A stretch of DNA of 64,000 bases from NCBI GenBank assembly GCA_030544215.1, contig JARZZO010000003.1, positions 33,918,379-33,982,378 of the forward strand, in the 5' to 3' direction. Positions 34,675 to 45,559 of this stretch are shown here, one piece after another. The DNA comes from Zantedeschia hybrid cultivar. Taxonomy: Eukaryota; Streptophyta; Magnoliopsida; Alismatales; Araceae. Under the pieces are notes generated by a model. The model did not search any database, had not been told where the DNA came from, and worked only from the letters and a program-made list of their open reading frames with translations. Numbering within the stretch: position 1 is the stretch's first letter; each line of letters begins with the position of its first letter. The position numbers and the translations under genes are program-made.

Positions 34675-36031
34675 AGGCTCATGTATCTTCTTTTCTTCAT
34701 GTATCATGTACAAAAAAACTCCTTTTGATAATATATATATGAAACTTTTGGCTCCAATCTTGTGTTCTTGTGTTTATCTCACATCCTGTACACACTTAAC
34801 AAACAGGTTAAGTATCTATTTAGGCTTAACCCCTTGCCTGACCAAATAAATGGTCAATCAATCTTTTCTTCAATAAATGGTCAAGGGGCATAGCCTTTAT
34901 TAACAAAGGTAATGAGAATAATCAAACTTAAGTAAAATGCAACATACAAGCAAACGGATGCTCACTGAAAATAAAAGGAATGAAACACACTAAATGCAAC
35001 AAGCAGATGCTAACTGAAATATTTTTTTGTTGTTTTGAAAATATTCATTTTTGTTTGGGGTTTTGAAATATATGCTTTTTTTTGGAATTTTGACATATGT
35101 ATTTTTTTGAATTTTTGAAACATATGTATTTTTTTTTGTATTTTTGACATATGTATTTTTTTAGATTTTTTGACATATGTATTTTTGAATTTTTGAAACA
35201 TGTGTATTTTTTTTGATTTTTGACATATGTATTTGTATGTTTTTTTTTGACTTTTAACTTATGTATTTTTTTTGACTAAAAGATCAGCATGGTACTTGGA
35301 TCAAAAGATCATATTCATTTATTAACTTCATTTCCAAATTATTCTTTAACAACTTAACTTAAACCCATCGTGTTTGAATTTGTGTTTCCATTCGTGATCC
35401 CATTTGATGATTTGACCCTTAGTCAATCTAAACCATTCCTTAAGTTTGGAGTACACATCTTTTTAGAAAGAAAAGATGAATAAGTTTAGAAAGCCCATGA
35501 GAAGGTTCCGGAGACTTTAAAAGATGTCCCTTTCCTACCCTAATATCCGTTGGGGTTCGGTCATTTCTTTCCGGGGTATTTATCGACCTTGCGTTCCCTT
35601 TCATTTCATTTCATGGCCTTGATGTAACGTTTGTAGTGTAATGGCCTTTTGATTTGACATTTGGCTTTTGCCTTGCTTTTTCTTTTCTTCCTTTCTTTTC
35701 TATTCTTCGGGACGGATCTCCCCCTTTTTTTATGACGGCCTCCTACTAAGATGGCGGGTATTCTTGGTAGTCTATTCTAAGCCTCGTTCCGACATCATGG
35801 GCCGAGTTTAAAACAGAATTTTTGTTTCAAAAAGAATGATTTGTACTTTACACTTTCGGTCAAGCTTTCGATATTCTTTAGGACTTGGCATCTCTTGTTA
35901 CTCACGAATCAAACGTGTTAGTGTGTGCAGTAATGGGCTTGAAATTAAGTTATTCAGACTAATAAGGAAATTTGAGTTTATAAATTTTCTGATTCCACTG
36001 GTCTTTGTACCATACTGATCGACTCTTTAAC
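34675..36031. other. Convergent 3' region of element D
   Basis: Non-coding stretch between the ends of the plus-strand PMD-like gene and the minus-strand integrase. It must hold the 3' ends of two converging transcripts. It includes a TATATATATGA tract near 34732 and the minisatellite at 35030-35275. Confidence 0.6.
35030..35275. repeat. T-rich minisatellite with GACATATGTATTTTT core
   Basis: About seven imperfect copies of a 25-35 bp unit built from TTTTTGACATATGTATTTTT, alternating with TTTTTGAAACATATGTATT. Very T-rich on plus. Confidence 0.8.
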
Positions 36032-37108
36032 CTAAGGGTAGTATTTCTTAAGATATAAACCATTCCAAGGATGTTTTAACTCTTCTCCTTCTGCATTAAC
36101 AAGACGATAAGCATTACCAGGAAAAGCGTGCGATACCACATAAGGTCCTTCCCAGTTGGGTTGGAGCTTAGAACGCGGACCACCAGGTTTTATAAAAATT
36201 CTTTTAACAACCATTTCACCGACTTTGAACTTACGTTCAATGACTTTCTTTTGATAAAAACGTGCTAACCTATTTTGATAAACTTTTGCATGATTAGCAG
36301 CTGACCATCTTTTCTCGTCTAAAAGTTCCAATTGAGCAAGGAGTGCTGAACGATGTTCATCAATGGAGAATTCCTTATTCAATTGTACTCTTAATGACGG
36401 TATAAGGATCTCATATGGAACTACCGCCTCCATTCCAAATGTTAAGGAATAAGGAGTTTGCCCAGTAGGCGTGCGGATTGAAGTTCGGTAGGCCCATAGA
36501 GCCTCAACCAATTTTTCTGGCCAATCTGCGAACTTATTAGATTTACACGTCTTTTTGATGATTTTTATCAAAGTCCTATTTGTTGCCTCTGCTTGACCAT
36601 TGCCTTGCGGATAATAAGGAGATGAATGATGCAATGCAATTTTATACCTGTTACAAAGGTCCTTCAATTCCTGTGACACGAACTGCGGTCCGTTGTCGGT
36701 GACGATGGTGCTTGGAATTCCAAATCGGGTGATGATGTTCTTCATGATGAACTTGCAGACGGTTGATGCTTTGATCTCCACGTATGCTTCAGCTTCTGCC
36801 CACTTGGTGAAGTATTCCGTTGCCGTGAGAATGAAAGATTTTTGCTTGATGCCGGAATCTGGATTACCAAAAGGTCCAATAATGTCGAAAGCCCACATGG
36901 AGAAAGGCCATGGGGAAGAAATAGGATGGAGTGAAGATGCAGGAGAATGAATTTTGTCGGCGTGAAGTTGACACTTAGCACACCTGCGAACATATCCTAC
37001 ACAGTCTTCTTCCATGGTTGGCCAATAAAATCCTTGTTTAAGGATCTTCTTTGCTAACATTTGTCCATTGACATGACCACCACAAACTCCACTATGAGCT
37101 CCTTCCAT
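36032..37108 (-). pseudogene. Element D integrase (358 aa, separated by a stop)
   Basis: The open frame is 358 residues. It has an N-terminal HHCC zinc domain (HSGVCGGH, then CAKCQLH) and an integrase core with the DDE triad in AFDIIGPF, VTDNGPQF and GNGQAEATNR. The C-terminal part (FKVGEMVVKR, LQPNWEGPYVV, YRLVNAEGEEL) ends at HPWNGLYLKKYYP. It cuts and joins element ends to host DNA in the nucleus. It is cut off from upstream pol by the TGA at 37115-37117. The core itself is intact. Confidence 0.93.
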
Positions 37109-37114
37109 AACCTT

Positions 37115-37651
37115 TCAAAGCTCATCTTCGTCTAGACATCTCAGAAGAACTCCATCAAAACCTCTCTTGTACAGTGCTCCCCCAACTAGGGTGTATCTTT
37201 GAGCAACTCTCCTGATAGCTCTCTTCTCCTCAGTTGTAGCTTCTTCAGGATACGATTGATCTTCACAATATTTTACAATTTCATAATACCATGGCTTCTG
37301 TTCATCATCCATCTCTTCTAACAGCTCCATTAACATGATTTCCCTTTTCTCAATGATATCTCCATCTCTGACTTTCTTCAGCAACTTCTCCTTAGTTCTA
37401 AGGAATGAAGGATCTTTCACGGTAGGTGAAAGACGCCTATGAACTATGATTGATTCGGATTGTTTGCTGATTGGAAAATTAAGAGATGATGCAAGTGAAG
37501 CTAGAGCGTCAGCTAAGATGTTCTGATTCCTAGGGACATGGACAAAGATCAATTTCGTGAAAAGCCTTGAATAAGCAGAAGTAAGCTCCTAATAAGGCTT
37601 GAGTTTGGGATCGAGAGTTCGATACTTGGTCAGCACTTGGCGAAGAATCAG
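37115..37651 (-). pseudogene. Element D second RNase H, C-terminal part and linker to integrase (broken)
   Basis: This frame continues pol after the stop at 37652-37654. A second stop (TAG) is at 37589-37591 and a third (TGA) at 37115-37117. The open part, 37552-37118, has the RNase H end (FVHVPRNQNILADALASLAS) and the linker to the integrase zinc domain (RRVAQRYTLVGGALYKRGFDG). Its placement immediately after RT-RNase H shows that these were one polyprotein. Confidence 0.88.
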
Positions 37652-39901
37652 TTAGCTATCACCTACGATCCTGAGTTTGGTAGCACCATGAAAATGAGCA
37701 GCCTCAAGACCAGCAAGGAGTGCCTCGTATTCAGCTATATTGTTTGTAACTGGAAAATCAAGCTGAAAGGCTTGTGGAATGGTGATACCTTCAGGTGATA
37801 ACAGAACGATACCGATCCCTTTTCCATGAGAATTCATAGCTCCGTCAAAATGCAGAGTCCACATATCATCTCTGATTTGATTTACGGACATCAGTTCCTC
37901 ATCCGGAAACTCTGATCGCACTGGATCAAATCGAGGAAGGGGATGATGAGCGAGATGTTCTGCTATGGCATAGCCCTTGATCGCTTTCTGCTGAATGTAA
38001 GTGATATCAAATTGAGATAGAAAGCTTTGCCATCGCGCTAACCTATCAGTAAGAACAGATTTCTCCAGGAGGAATTTGATCGGATTCATCCTAGCGATGA
38101 GATGGACTTCATGGGCCAGAAAATAATGCTTCAATTTCTGCACAACCCAGACCAATGCTGCACATGTTTTCTCCATCGCCGTATATCTCTGTTCAGCGGG
38201 GTTGAGAAGTTTAGAAAGATAATAGGCTGCCCTCTCTTTTCCTTCTTCATCTTCTTGTGCTAGGACAGCCCCCACTGCATCATCCAGGACTGAAATATAA
38301 AGTATCAATGGTTTGCCTGGAGATGGTGGTCTCAGAACAGGAGGACTTGCTAAATAGTCCTTTAATCCATCGAATGCCTCCTGACACTTATCGTCCCAAT
38401 CGAATTTGACTCCCGGCTTGGTAAGCTCGTAAAACGGCTTACACCTTTGTGAGTGCTGGGAGACAAAACGGCGAATAAATTGCAACCTTCCGATTAATCC
38501 TCTCAATTCTTTCAAGTTTTTAGGAGGTGGCATTTCTCTAATTGCCTTCGCCTTATTAGGATCGATCTCAATTCCCCGTTTGCTTACAATAAATCCAAGC
38601 AACTTTCCTGAAGATACCCCGAATACACATTTCTTGGGGTTCATCTTTAACTGATATTCTCTCGATCTCTCTAATACTCTTGCCAAAACTTTGGCGTGCT
38701 CAGCCTTTGTTTTCGATTTAACTAATAAGTCATCCACATACACTTCCAAATCTATATGCATCATGTCATGAAATATTGCCATCATGGCCCTTTGATAGGT
38801 GGCTCCAGCATTCTTTAATCCAAATGGCATGACAACATAACAGTATGTTCCCCAAGGTGTAGTGAATGACGTTTTCTCTTGATCCTCTTCTGCCAGCTTA
38901 ATCTGATTATATCCTGAAAATCCATCCATGAATGATAAAGTCTCATAGCCAGCAGTATTATCGATGAGTACATCAATATGAGGCAATGAAAAATCATCTT
39001 TAGGACATGCCCGGTTCAAATCGCGGAAGTCAATGCAAATTCTGACCTTCCCGTCCTTCTTCATAACCGGGACTATATTGGCCACCCATTGCGGATAAAG
39101 GACAACTCTAATAAATTTGGCTTTATGCAATTTATCGACCTCTTCCTTCATCTTTAGAGCCATTTGTGGGTGGAATCGCCTTAATTTCTGTTTGACCGGG
39201 CTAACTCCGTCTTTTAATGTCAATCTGTGTTCAACTAAAGTTGAGTCTAACCCCGGCATATCTTCATAACTCCAGGCGAAAGTGTCCTTATAGTCCTTGA
39301 GTACCTGTACCATTGCTTTCTCATCCTCTGAAGAAAGATTTTTACTGACGAGGACAACCTTAGGTTCGTCTTCAGTCCCTAAATTAATTTCTTTGGTGGG
39401 CTCTTCTACGGCAGCTGAGGGTTCATCAAATCTCTTTACTCCACTGGCATATGCCTCAGCCGCGTCCTCGTCATCTTCCTCATTTTCAACAATGGGGTCC
39501 TTTTCATGTACTAATTCATATACCCCGTACCCATCATTGACTGAGTCATCGTCCATGCAATCTTCTGGCATCTGAATTGGATTTTCTAAAAGCTGAGGGA
39601 TCAAAGAACAAGAAGAGCATTTATCAGCTAAGTCCTGGAGGTATCTATCTGGAATTCGCCTACCCTTAGGCTTCCTAGACTTCCTAACCTGACTAGACTG
39701 ACTAACTTCACTATCATAACCTAACGAAGACGAAGCAGGATGAAAATCCTGGGATACAAGTGGAAATACAAGAGAATCCTCCCGAGGGGAGGGACAGAGT
39801 AAATCTAGGAGAGAAGCTTGACCGAAGGACCCGGGCGGCGGGGTGCAATCGGACGAGTAAGATGTTTCCTCGATGAGGATTTGGGAAGAATTTGTTGTCA
39901 A
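37652..39901 (-). pseudogene. Element D reverse transcriptase with two RNase H domains (truncated Pol)
   Basis: Roughly the first 200 residues are an acidic linker. Reverse transcriptase follows from about residue 230 (VKQKLRRFHPQM; VRICIDFRDLN; MPFGLKNAGATYQRAM) with the catalytic YVDDLLVK at about residue 387. A first RNase H is at about 505-630 (LYISVLDDAVGAVLAQ, YTAMEKTCAALVWVV). A second, archaeal-type RNase H starts near 679 (LHFDGAMNSHGKGIGIVLLS, NNIAEYEALLAGLEAA) and is cut by the TAA at 37652-37654. The pair of RNase H domains is typical of the Tat lineage. The frame lies -1 to Gag-Pro and overlaps its stop; it has no clear ATG of its own, pointing to frameshift expression. Confidence 0.93.
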
Positions 39902-42900
39902 ATTGGCGTTTTTTTTTGGAAAATGAAAGAATTAAACATAAAGCAGGAATGAATAAAAATGGGAGGAGAATCAGACAGAGGAAGTGGCACCAAGGCCAAA
40001 GGATTAGGGGGATCATATAGTAATATGTCCCAGATTAGATCATACAACCTCTCTAGATCGAGAGGAGGTTGTGGTATAATGTCCCGAGGGGACAGAGTAA
40101 TCATGACGGGCGGAGCCCGTGGAATATCTTCAATTATGACCCGCGACCAAGTCGGGGTCAAGAGCAGTGTACGGAAAAGAGTATGGAGCGTGAAGACATG
40201 TGAAGGATATGTCCCCCTCCAGAGCAGATCTGTTGTATAACCAGCTTGATATGGGTCATCCGGCTCCCCTTCATCAGTTTCTTCAGATAGCAGTATCCGC
40301 TTGTCAAATATGGCACCAGGGCTTTCAATCAGTTCATCAATCTGCGGCGGCCACTTAGGTTCTGCAGGATCCAGAAATAGTCTGTTCAGTGCAATATACA
40401 GGTCTCTGAGGTCGAACCACCTGTACCATTCACATTCAGGGTCATGGAATTTCCTCCTTTTCATAGGCCGCAGAGCCTCCAAGGATTGGTACGTAAGCAG
40501 TTCAGAGCAATGTCTGGCCAAGTCCCTCCTATATATATCATGGAAGTCAAAACAGGAAGTAATGACTACCGTATTGTCATAGCTAAGTATGGGCCCTTTC
40601 ACGAAGTGAGTACACAGGGTCCATGTTAGGGGATCTCGGCCTTCTTTGGGTGGCGTAGACATTGCCTCCCAGATTTTCGGGCCTTCTTTGATCTCTGCTT
40701 TCTGAACCGGATCTTGCTTCAATTTTATTGGCCTATAGCCCAAACCACTTCCAGGTGCTGTTCGATGATTTCTGACAGGAGTGGTCCTGCCTTGCAATTG
40801 TGTGCCCAGACCTTTCCCAGGCTCGTAGCCGTTCTTCATCATGATCCTCCATCCTGGGGTACTCATGCACTTCCCCCTCTTGATAGCATCTAACGGATAT
40901 GGAGAAATAGTAGCGGCTTTTAGAGGATCAGCCACTGGACGGTAGACCTGTAATACCGACAGAAAAGGTTGTTGGCCAGGTGAAACAGCAGACTTAATGT
41001 TCAAGGAATGAGCAGCAGCAAGGATCGGCATGCTCGTTACTTTAATTATTCGTCCTTTGTAAGGAAATTTGAGGCATTGATGATTCGTAGAAGGAATCGC
41101 CTCAAGAGTTTTGATATAAGGACGACCTAAAATGGCATTTATGGAAGGGTCGATTTCCAAGATGTGAAATTCGACCTCCGCATGACTTACAGGGCCCAGC
41201 TCCACCTTTAAATAAACCATTCCCAGAGGAGAACGGGTAGAATTGTCATATGCTGTTACTGATATGGGGCTGGGCAGCCATTTCTCTTTGGGCACACCGC
41301 ACAGCTCCAGGGTCTTCGGAGGTAAAACATTGATCGAAGCCCCTGTGTCGACCAGGCATGCATCCACGGCCTTCTTACAGATGTTGACCGTAATACTCAG
41401 GGCCATGCTTCTGGCTGCTGGCGGTGCTAGTTCCGATGTATGAAATGTTATGGAGGGCTGATCCCCCTGAGGAACTAGTAGTGCTGCAATCTTCTCTACC
41501 GGTACGTCTTCATTGACCATCACCTTCTGCAGATATTCCATCAAAGCTTCTTGGTGACTCTTGGATCTTTTGATTAATTCTAGTATAGTGATCCGTGCCG
41601 GTGTCCGATCCAGGTGTTTCAACAGGTCATATTGAGTGCCTGGTGCACTCTCTTCATTATGGGCTTCCTCAGTCGGCTGTGATGGGCCGTCTCTGACTGT
41701 GGACTGAGGAAAGACCTTGTTGAAAATCCTTCCACTCCGGAGCGCGTGTTCCTCAACCGTGGAGGATCCGGGTGACACCTTAAGTACCGCAGGGTTGGAT
41801 GGTGCGGATGATGTAGAGGGTTGGTATGTAGGTGATGGCGTAAGGCTAGGTGGTGATGGCGCAGTGTGGATTAAAGGCCTAGAGGGTTGGATAGTGGATG
41901 GGTAAGTGGTTGGTGAAGTGGGGAATGGTACGCGTAATAATGGTCTAGATGGCAAAGGCATATCTGGATAGGCGGTAGTGGTAGTGGGTGAAGTAAGAAA
42001 TGGTATGCGTAATAGCGGCCTAGATGGTAGAAGGGGTGTGTTATTGGTTTGCGGGGGTTTATATGATGGAGGCGTAGGAGTGCGGGGTGTAATGGGTCTA
42101 AGGAAGGCGGGTAGTGGTAATGGGTTATTGGGTGTGGGCGAGTGATATGTAGGTGTGGGTATAGGGGTGATGGTAACGGGTTGTGGCCTTGGTATGTGGA
42201 TGGTGCGGCGTGGTGGTCGCTCTGCGGTACTTTGAACGTGACCCGTTGAACAAAGAGAGGAAGAGTCCTCTACTCTCCACTGCTGCCCACGACCAGCCTC
42301 AGACTGGCTGTTCGTCAAGATGGGAGCAACCTGGTTTTGGTTCTGATGCTCCGGGAGTGGATTCTGCACTATGCCCATGTTGGGTGGTGCTACTGCCTGT
42401 GCCGGTGGTCTTGCTTGCTGCTGCTGCTGCTGCGGTCTCCTCGCCTTCAGGGTTGTAATGTATTTCTTCATTTCCTCCCAGTCTATGCCGCCCTGCTCGT
42501 TGAGATCATGGATATAATCTCTGAATTGGAAGCAGGTATCAATGGTATGCCCAGGTTGCCTGTGGAAGTAGCAATACCTAGACGTATCGGCATTTTGAGG
42601 CCAGACGGCCTTCTCCCTTGGCAAAACTAAGGCATTGGCTGCCATTAAAGCGCTGAAAATATCCGCCAAGGATTCTGGGAGGGCCGGGTACTCTGCCCTT
42701 TTCGGGCCTGGAGGTCTCCTTTGTTGGTTGTAGTCACCAGGAGGAGGGACATTGTGGTACGCCGGCGGTGCGCGCGGCTGGTACTGTGGCTGTTGCTGTT
42801 GCTGCTGATGTGGCTGCTGATACTGCTGTTGATACTGCTGTTGCCGTTGCGGCTGTTGCTGTTGCTGGTTCTTATTCGGCTGCTGGGGCCGCTGGTACTG

Positions 42901-44421
42901 CTGTTGGTAATGGGGGTTCTGCTGCTGCCTGTACCCCTGTTGACTCGGCTGCGGTGGCCTCTGGTACTGCTGCTGATTCCTCACAAACTGGGGCGAGTTA
43001 TTGTTCATGGTACTGACCTGCTCGTGAGAGAGCGTGCCCTCAGTAGTTGGACCTGTGCTAGGAGAATTTGGCACAGCAGGCTTCCGAGGTGGAGGCCTGT
43101 TAGGTCTGTGAGGATCAAAGACGCTAGAGAACGTAGCGTCCTTGAAGGCATTCTGGCAGTACCGTGCCCTTTCATAGAGCTCTGCCATGTTAGTCAAATT
43201 GTTCAAGGAGAGGACTAGCTTGAACTGGGGAGTGGCGTTAGAAATTAGCATCTTCACTTGTTCAGATTCAGACAAGTGATCTTTTACTTTTTCAGCCAGG
43301 CCCCGCCACCTGTCAGCAAAACTGACAAACTCCTCGTCCGGTTTCATCTTTTCTGCAATAAGATCCGTGATAGACAAGGAGGGTGCAACTCTGTCCTGGT
43401 ATCGTTGGATAAATTTGCGTGAAACGATACCGTAATCCTCTACTTCGGAGGGTTCCAGAGAAAAGAACCACTCGAGGGCTGGTCCCTCTAGGGATCTCCT
43501 GAACAAGAAAGCCAACGACCTCTTGTCGTTCTGCCAGAAAGAGGATTCGTACATGAACTCCTTCAGGTGCGTGAAGGGGTTACCAGTACCATTATACTTT
43601 CGATACACTGGCATTTCAGAGGGTGGCAGATGGAACACTGGCAGGCTCGGTAAATTGATTTCTGGCACAGCTTTAACCCCCATCATCTTCTGGAGATTGT
43701 TGAACTGGTCATCCATGCGCTCCATCTTGGCCAGCAACGTCTGCGTGGTTAGATCTGCCTGGGGAGGAGGAGGAGGAGGAAGTACCTGATAGGCCTGCTG
43801 CCTAGAGTACGTCGGACAAGGAGGATAATAAGGATGAGGTCCGGCAGAGCTTCCGCCATGCCCGAGGGCATTTTGATACATGGGCGTCTGCGGTCTAGCC
43901 GGTTGCTTGGATGATGAAAGTTGTGGCCCAGTTGGCCGAGAAGTAAGATGAAGGCCTTCCATGGCCTGATGGATATAAGGAGGAGGAGGTTGTTGAGTAA
44001 CAACAGGGGGAGCCATAGGGTTCGGCTCAGCAGGCTGCATGGGTGCCTTCCCCTTCAAGATAGACTGGATCGCCTCGAACTGCTGAGGGTCCAGTCGGGA
44101 GGCAAGAACTCCCAAGGCGTTGACAAGATCCATAGGATCGGAGGGTGAGGGATCATTCTGATTCATGTCCCCCTCAAGGTCAGGATTAGGAATCGCATAT
44201 TCATGCGGAGGAAGATCATGATATTGATCGTGTGGGTGAAAAAGAGGAGTTCGGACATTCCCGTCGTGTCGAACTGGAATGGGGATAGAATTACGAGAGG
44301 CATCAGCATCTCTCCTGTTCTCGTAGTTGAAATCTGAATTGCGAGGGGCGTTAGCATCTCCCTCGTAGTTGATAATGGCGTCTTGGGTCATACTCAAATC
44401 TCTGCCTGATCGCAGCAACAT
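39898..44421 (-). CDS. Element D Gag-protease with G-patch (1507 aa)
   Basis: Intact frame. Order: unique N-terminus; retrotransposon Gag core at about residues 260-430 (ALEWFFSLEPSEVEDY, FVSFADRWRGLAEKV); a long Gln/Pro-rich stretch (about 460-570). A zinc knuckle variant near 610 has C-X2-H-X4-H-X4-C spacing (CYFHRQPGHTIDTC). A Pro/Ser/Thr-rich linker follows, then the aspartic protease near 1025 (VDTGASINVLP, AILGRPYI). A G-patch-like segment lies near 1187 (GWRIMMKNGYEPGKGLG). The last 280 residues are unassigned. Gag forms the cytoplasmic particle and the protease cleaves it. The ORF ends at TGA 39900-39898, just after an A9 run. Confidence 0.93.
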   Translation of the reverse strand: MLLRSGRDLSMTQDAIINYEGDANAPRNSDFNYENRRDADASRNSIPIPVRHDGNVRTPLFHPHDQYHDLPPHEYAIPNPDLEGDMNQNDPSPSDPMDLVNALGVLASRLDPQQFEAIQSILKGKAPMQPAEPNPMAPPVVTQQPPPPYIHQAMEGLHLTSRPTGPQLSSSKQPARPQTPMYQNALGHGGSSAGPHPYYPPCPTYSRQQAYQVLPPPPPPQADLTTQTLLAKMERMDDQFNNLQKMMGVKAVPEINLPSLPVFHLPPSEMPVYRKYNGTGNPFTHLKEFMYESSFWQNDKRSLAFLFRRSLEGPALEWFFSLEPSEVEDYGIVSRKFIQRYQDRVAPSLSITDLIAEKMKPDEEFVSFADRWRGLAEKVKDHLSESEQVKMLISNATPQFKLVLSLNNLTNMAELYERARYCQNAFKDATFSSVFDPHRPNRPPPRKPAVPNSPSTGPTTEGTLSHEQVSTMNNNSPQFVRNQQQYQRPPQPSQQGYRQQQNPHYQQQYQRPQQPNKNQQQQQPQRQQQYQQQYQQPHQQQQQQPQYQPRAPPAYHNVPPPGDYNQQRRPPGPKRAEYPALPESLADIFSALMAANALVLPREKAVWPQNADTSRYCYFHRQPGHTIDTCFQFRDYIHDLNEQGGIDWEEMKKYITTLKARRPQQQQQQARPPAQAVAPPNMGIVQNPLPEHQNQNQVAPILTNSQSEAGRGQQWRVEDSSSLCSTGHVQSTAERPPRRTIHIPRPQPVTITPIPTPTYHSPTPNNPLPLPAFLRPITPRTPTPPSYKPPQTNNTPLLPSRPLLRIPFLTSPTTTTAYPDMPLPSRPLLRVPFPTSPTTYPSTIQPSRPLIHTAPSPPSLTPSPTYQPSTSSAPSNPAVLKVSPGSSTVEEHALRSGRIFNKVFPQSTVRDGPSQPTEEAHNEESAPGTQYDLLKHLDRTPARITILELIKRSKSHQEALMEYLQKVMVNEDVPVEKIAALLVPQGDQPSITFHTSELAPPAARSMALSITVNICKKAVDACLVDTGASINVLPPKTLELCGVPKEKWLPSPISVTAYDNSTRSPLGMVYLKVELGPVSHAEVEFHILEIDPSINAILGRPYIKTLEAIPSTNHQCLKFPYKGRIIKVTSMPILAAAHSLNIKSAVSPGQQPFLSVLQVYRPVADPLKAATISPYPLDAIKRGKCMSTPGWRIMMKNGYEPGKGLGTQLQGRTTPVRNHRTAPGSGLGYRPIKLKQDPVQKAEIKEGPKIWEAMSTPPKEGRDPLTWTLCTHFVKGPILSYDNTVVITSCFDFHDIYRRDLARHCSELLTYQSLEALRPMKRRKFHDPECEWYRWFDLRDLYIALNRLFLDPAEPKWPPQIDELIESPGAIFDKRILLSEETDEGEPDDPYQAGYTTDLLWRGTYPSHVFTLHTLFRTLLLTPTWSRVIIEDIPRAPPVMITLSPRDIIPQPPLDLERLYDLIWDILLYDPPNPLALVPLPLSDSPPIFIHSCFMFNSFIFQKKTPI
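39909..39917 (-). promoter_or_regulatory. Probable -1 frameshift site (A9) between Gag-Pro and Pol
   Basis: On minus an uninterrupted run of nine A (T9 on plus) lies 8 nt before the Gag-Pro stop. It contains A-AAA-AAA in the Gag frame. The Pol frame is exactly -1, and its nearest upstream stop (a TAA) is only about 20 nt before the run, so the two frames overlap in a narrow window centred on the slippery site. Confidence 0.7.
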
Positions 44422-45559
44422 GATATTAGATTCTCTTTTTCAAAAATTTAATCAAATAAGTTGTGCAGAGATTAACCAAACAAGTGGATGCTTAACGTGA
44501 TTTTAGGATTCCTTGTTGAATTATTTGAATTGGATTAAACCACAATTTCGCTCAGGGAAGGATCCTAGTTTCAGTTCAGTTTCCACTGTTATTCTCTAAG
44601 ATTTTCTCTCACAACGCTTTCGGAATCTAACCGGGACTTCAATTGGTACAACCAGCCCGATGATCAAGGAGGAATACCTTGATTTTGGGGACTTATGGAG
44701 GTCTCAACGTCAACTTCTCTAGTCTGATCAAGGGACCAACCCAATCAGAGAGAGTTGCTGACGTCGAGTAATGTGTTCTTAAGAAAAGGAGGGTTTTAGC
44801 CTCAATGCGTATGCCCTGCGACCTGGATGGTCTCTAATGCTTAATAGAGTAATGGGTAGCTAGCACTCAACACAGAAATCTGGAAACTGAAAAATAATTA
44901 AGAAACTGTCTGAATCGCGTCGATGATAGTCGACGCTATTCAAGACAGAATTTAATTCTTTCGCAGAGAACAGATGCAAACAGCAGAGAAAGCCTGGAAA
45001 ATAACTAAAAACTGTCTGAATCGCGTCGATGAGGATCGACGCTATTCAACACAGAACTTAATTATTTCGCAGAAACAGATGTAAACGACAGAGAAAACCT
45101 GGAGGCTAAAAGGCGTCTATTAGTGCTGACGCGGTTTTGAAACGCGTCGCTGTTCCTGGACGCTTTTTAGTTCGCAGAAACAGATTTCCAGAAGGATTTT
45201 CTGGGTCGAATCCTCCTTAAACAGGGTAAAATGCAGTAAACAATCAACTCATGCAAAGATTTTTAGTTTCAGATTTTAAACATGATGATTTACTAACTAA
45301 ACAACTAAGAAATCACGCAATCACACATCATTTTATCACAGAAAACAGCTTTTTGAACTAATCAAGGGGAGGCAAGATCTTGCCACTGGGGTGTGCACGT
45401 GGTGCACGAGGGAAACTAATTAAACTAAACACTCACCAATTGGTGAGGACGTGTCGAAAGACACAAATGGTGCACCGTGGGTGCCCGGTATGATAATAGC
45501 AAGAACAAAAGAAATTAAAAGACGGCGAGACCAAGTCCCACCGTGATCGCCAAAAGAGC
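44422..45559 (-). other. Element D 5' leader
   Basis: Non-coding leader of 1.14 kb between 5' LTR and gag. On minus it starts GCTCTTT, then TGGCGATCACGGTGGGAC, the probable primer-binding site (Tat-like; tRNA identity not established). Contains the palindromes at 44911-45170. Confidence 0.7.
44911..45170. repeat. Interrupted-palindrome block 10 (4 copies, D leader)
   Basis: Copies start near 44911 and 45017 (106 bp apart), plus a head-to-tail pair at 45106/45138. The first two have TGAATCGCGTC and GACGCTATTCA arms, so arm changes are compensated on both sides. Confidence 0.93.
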
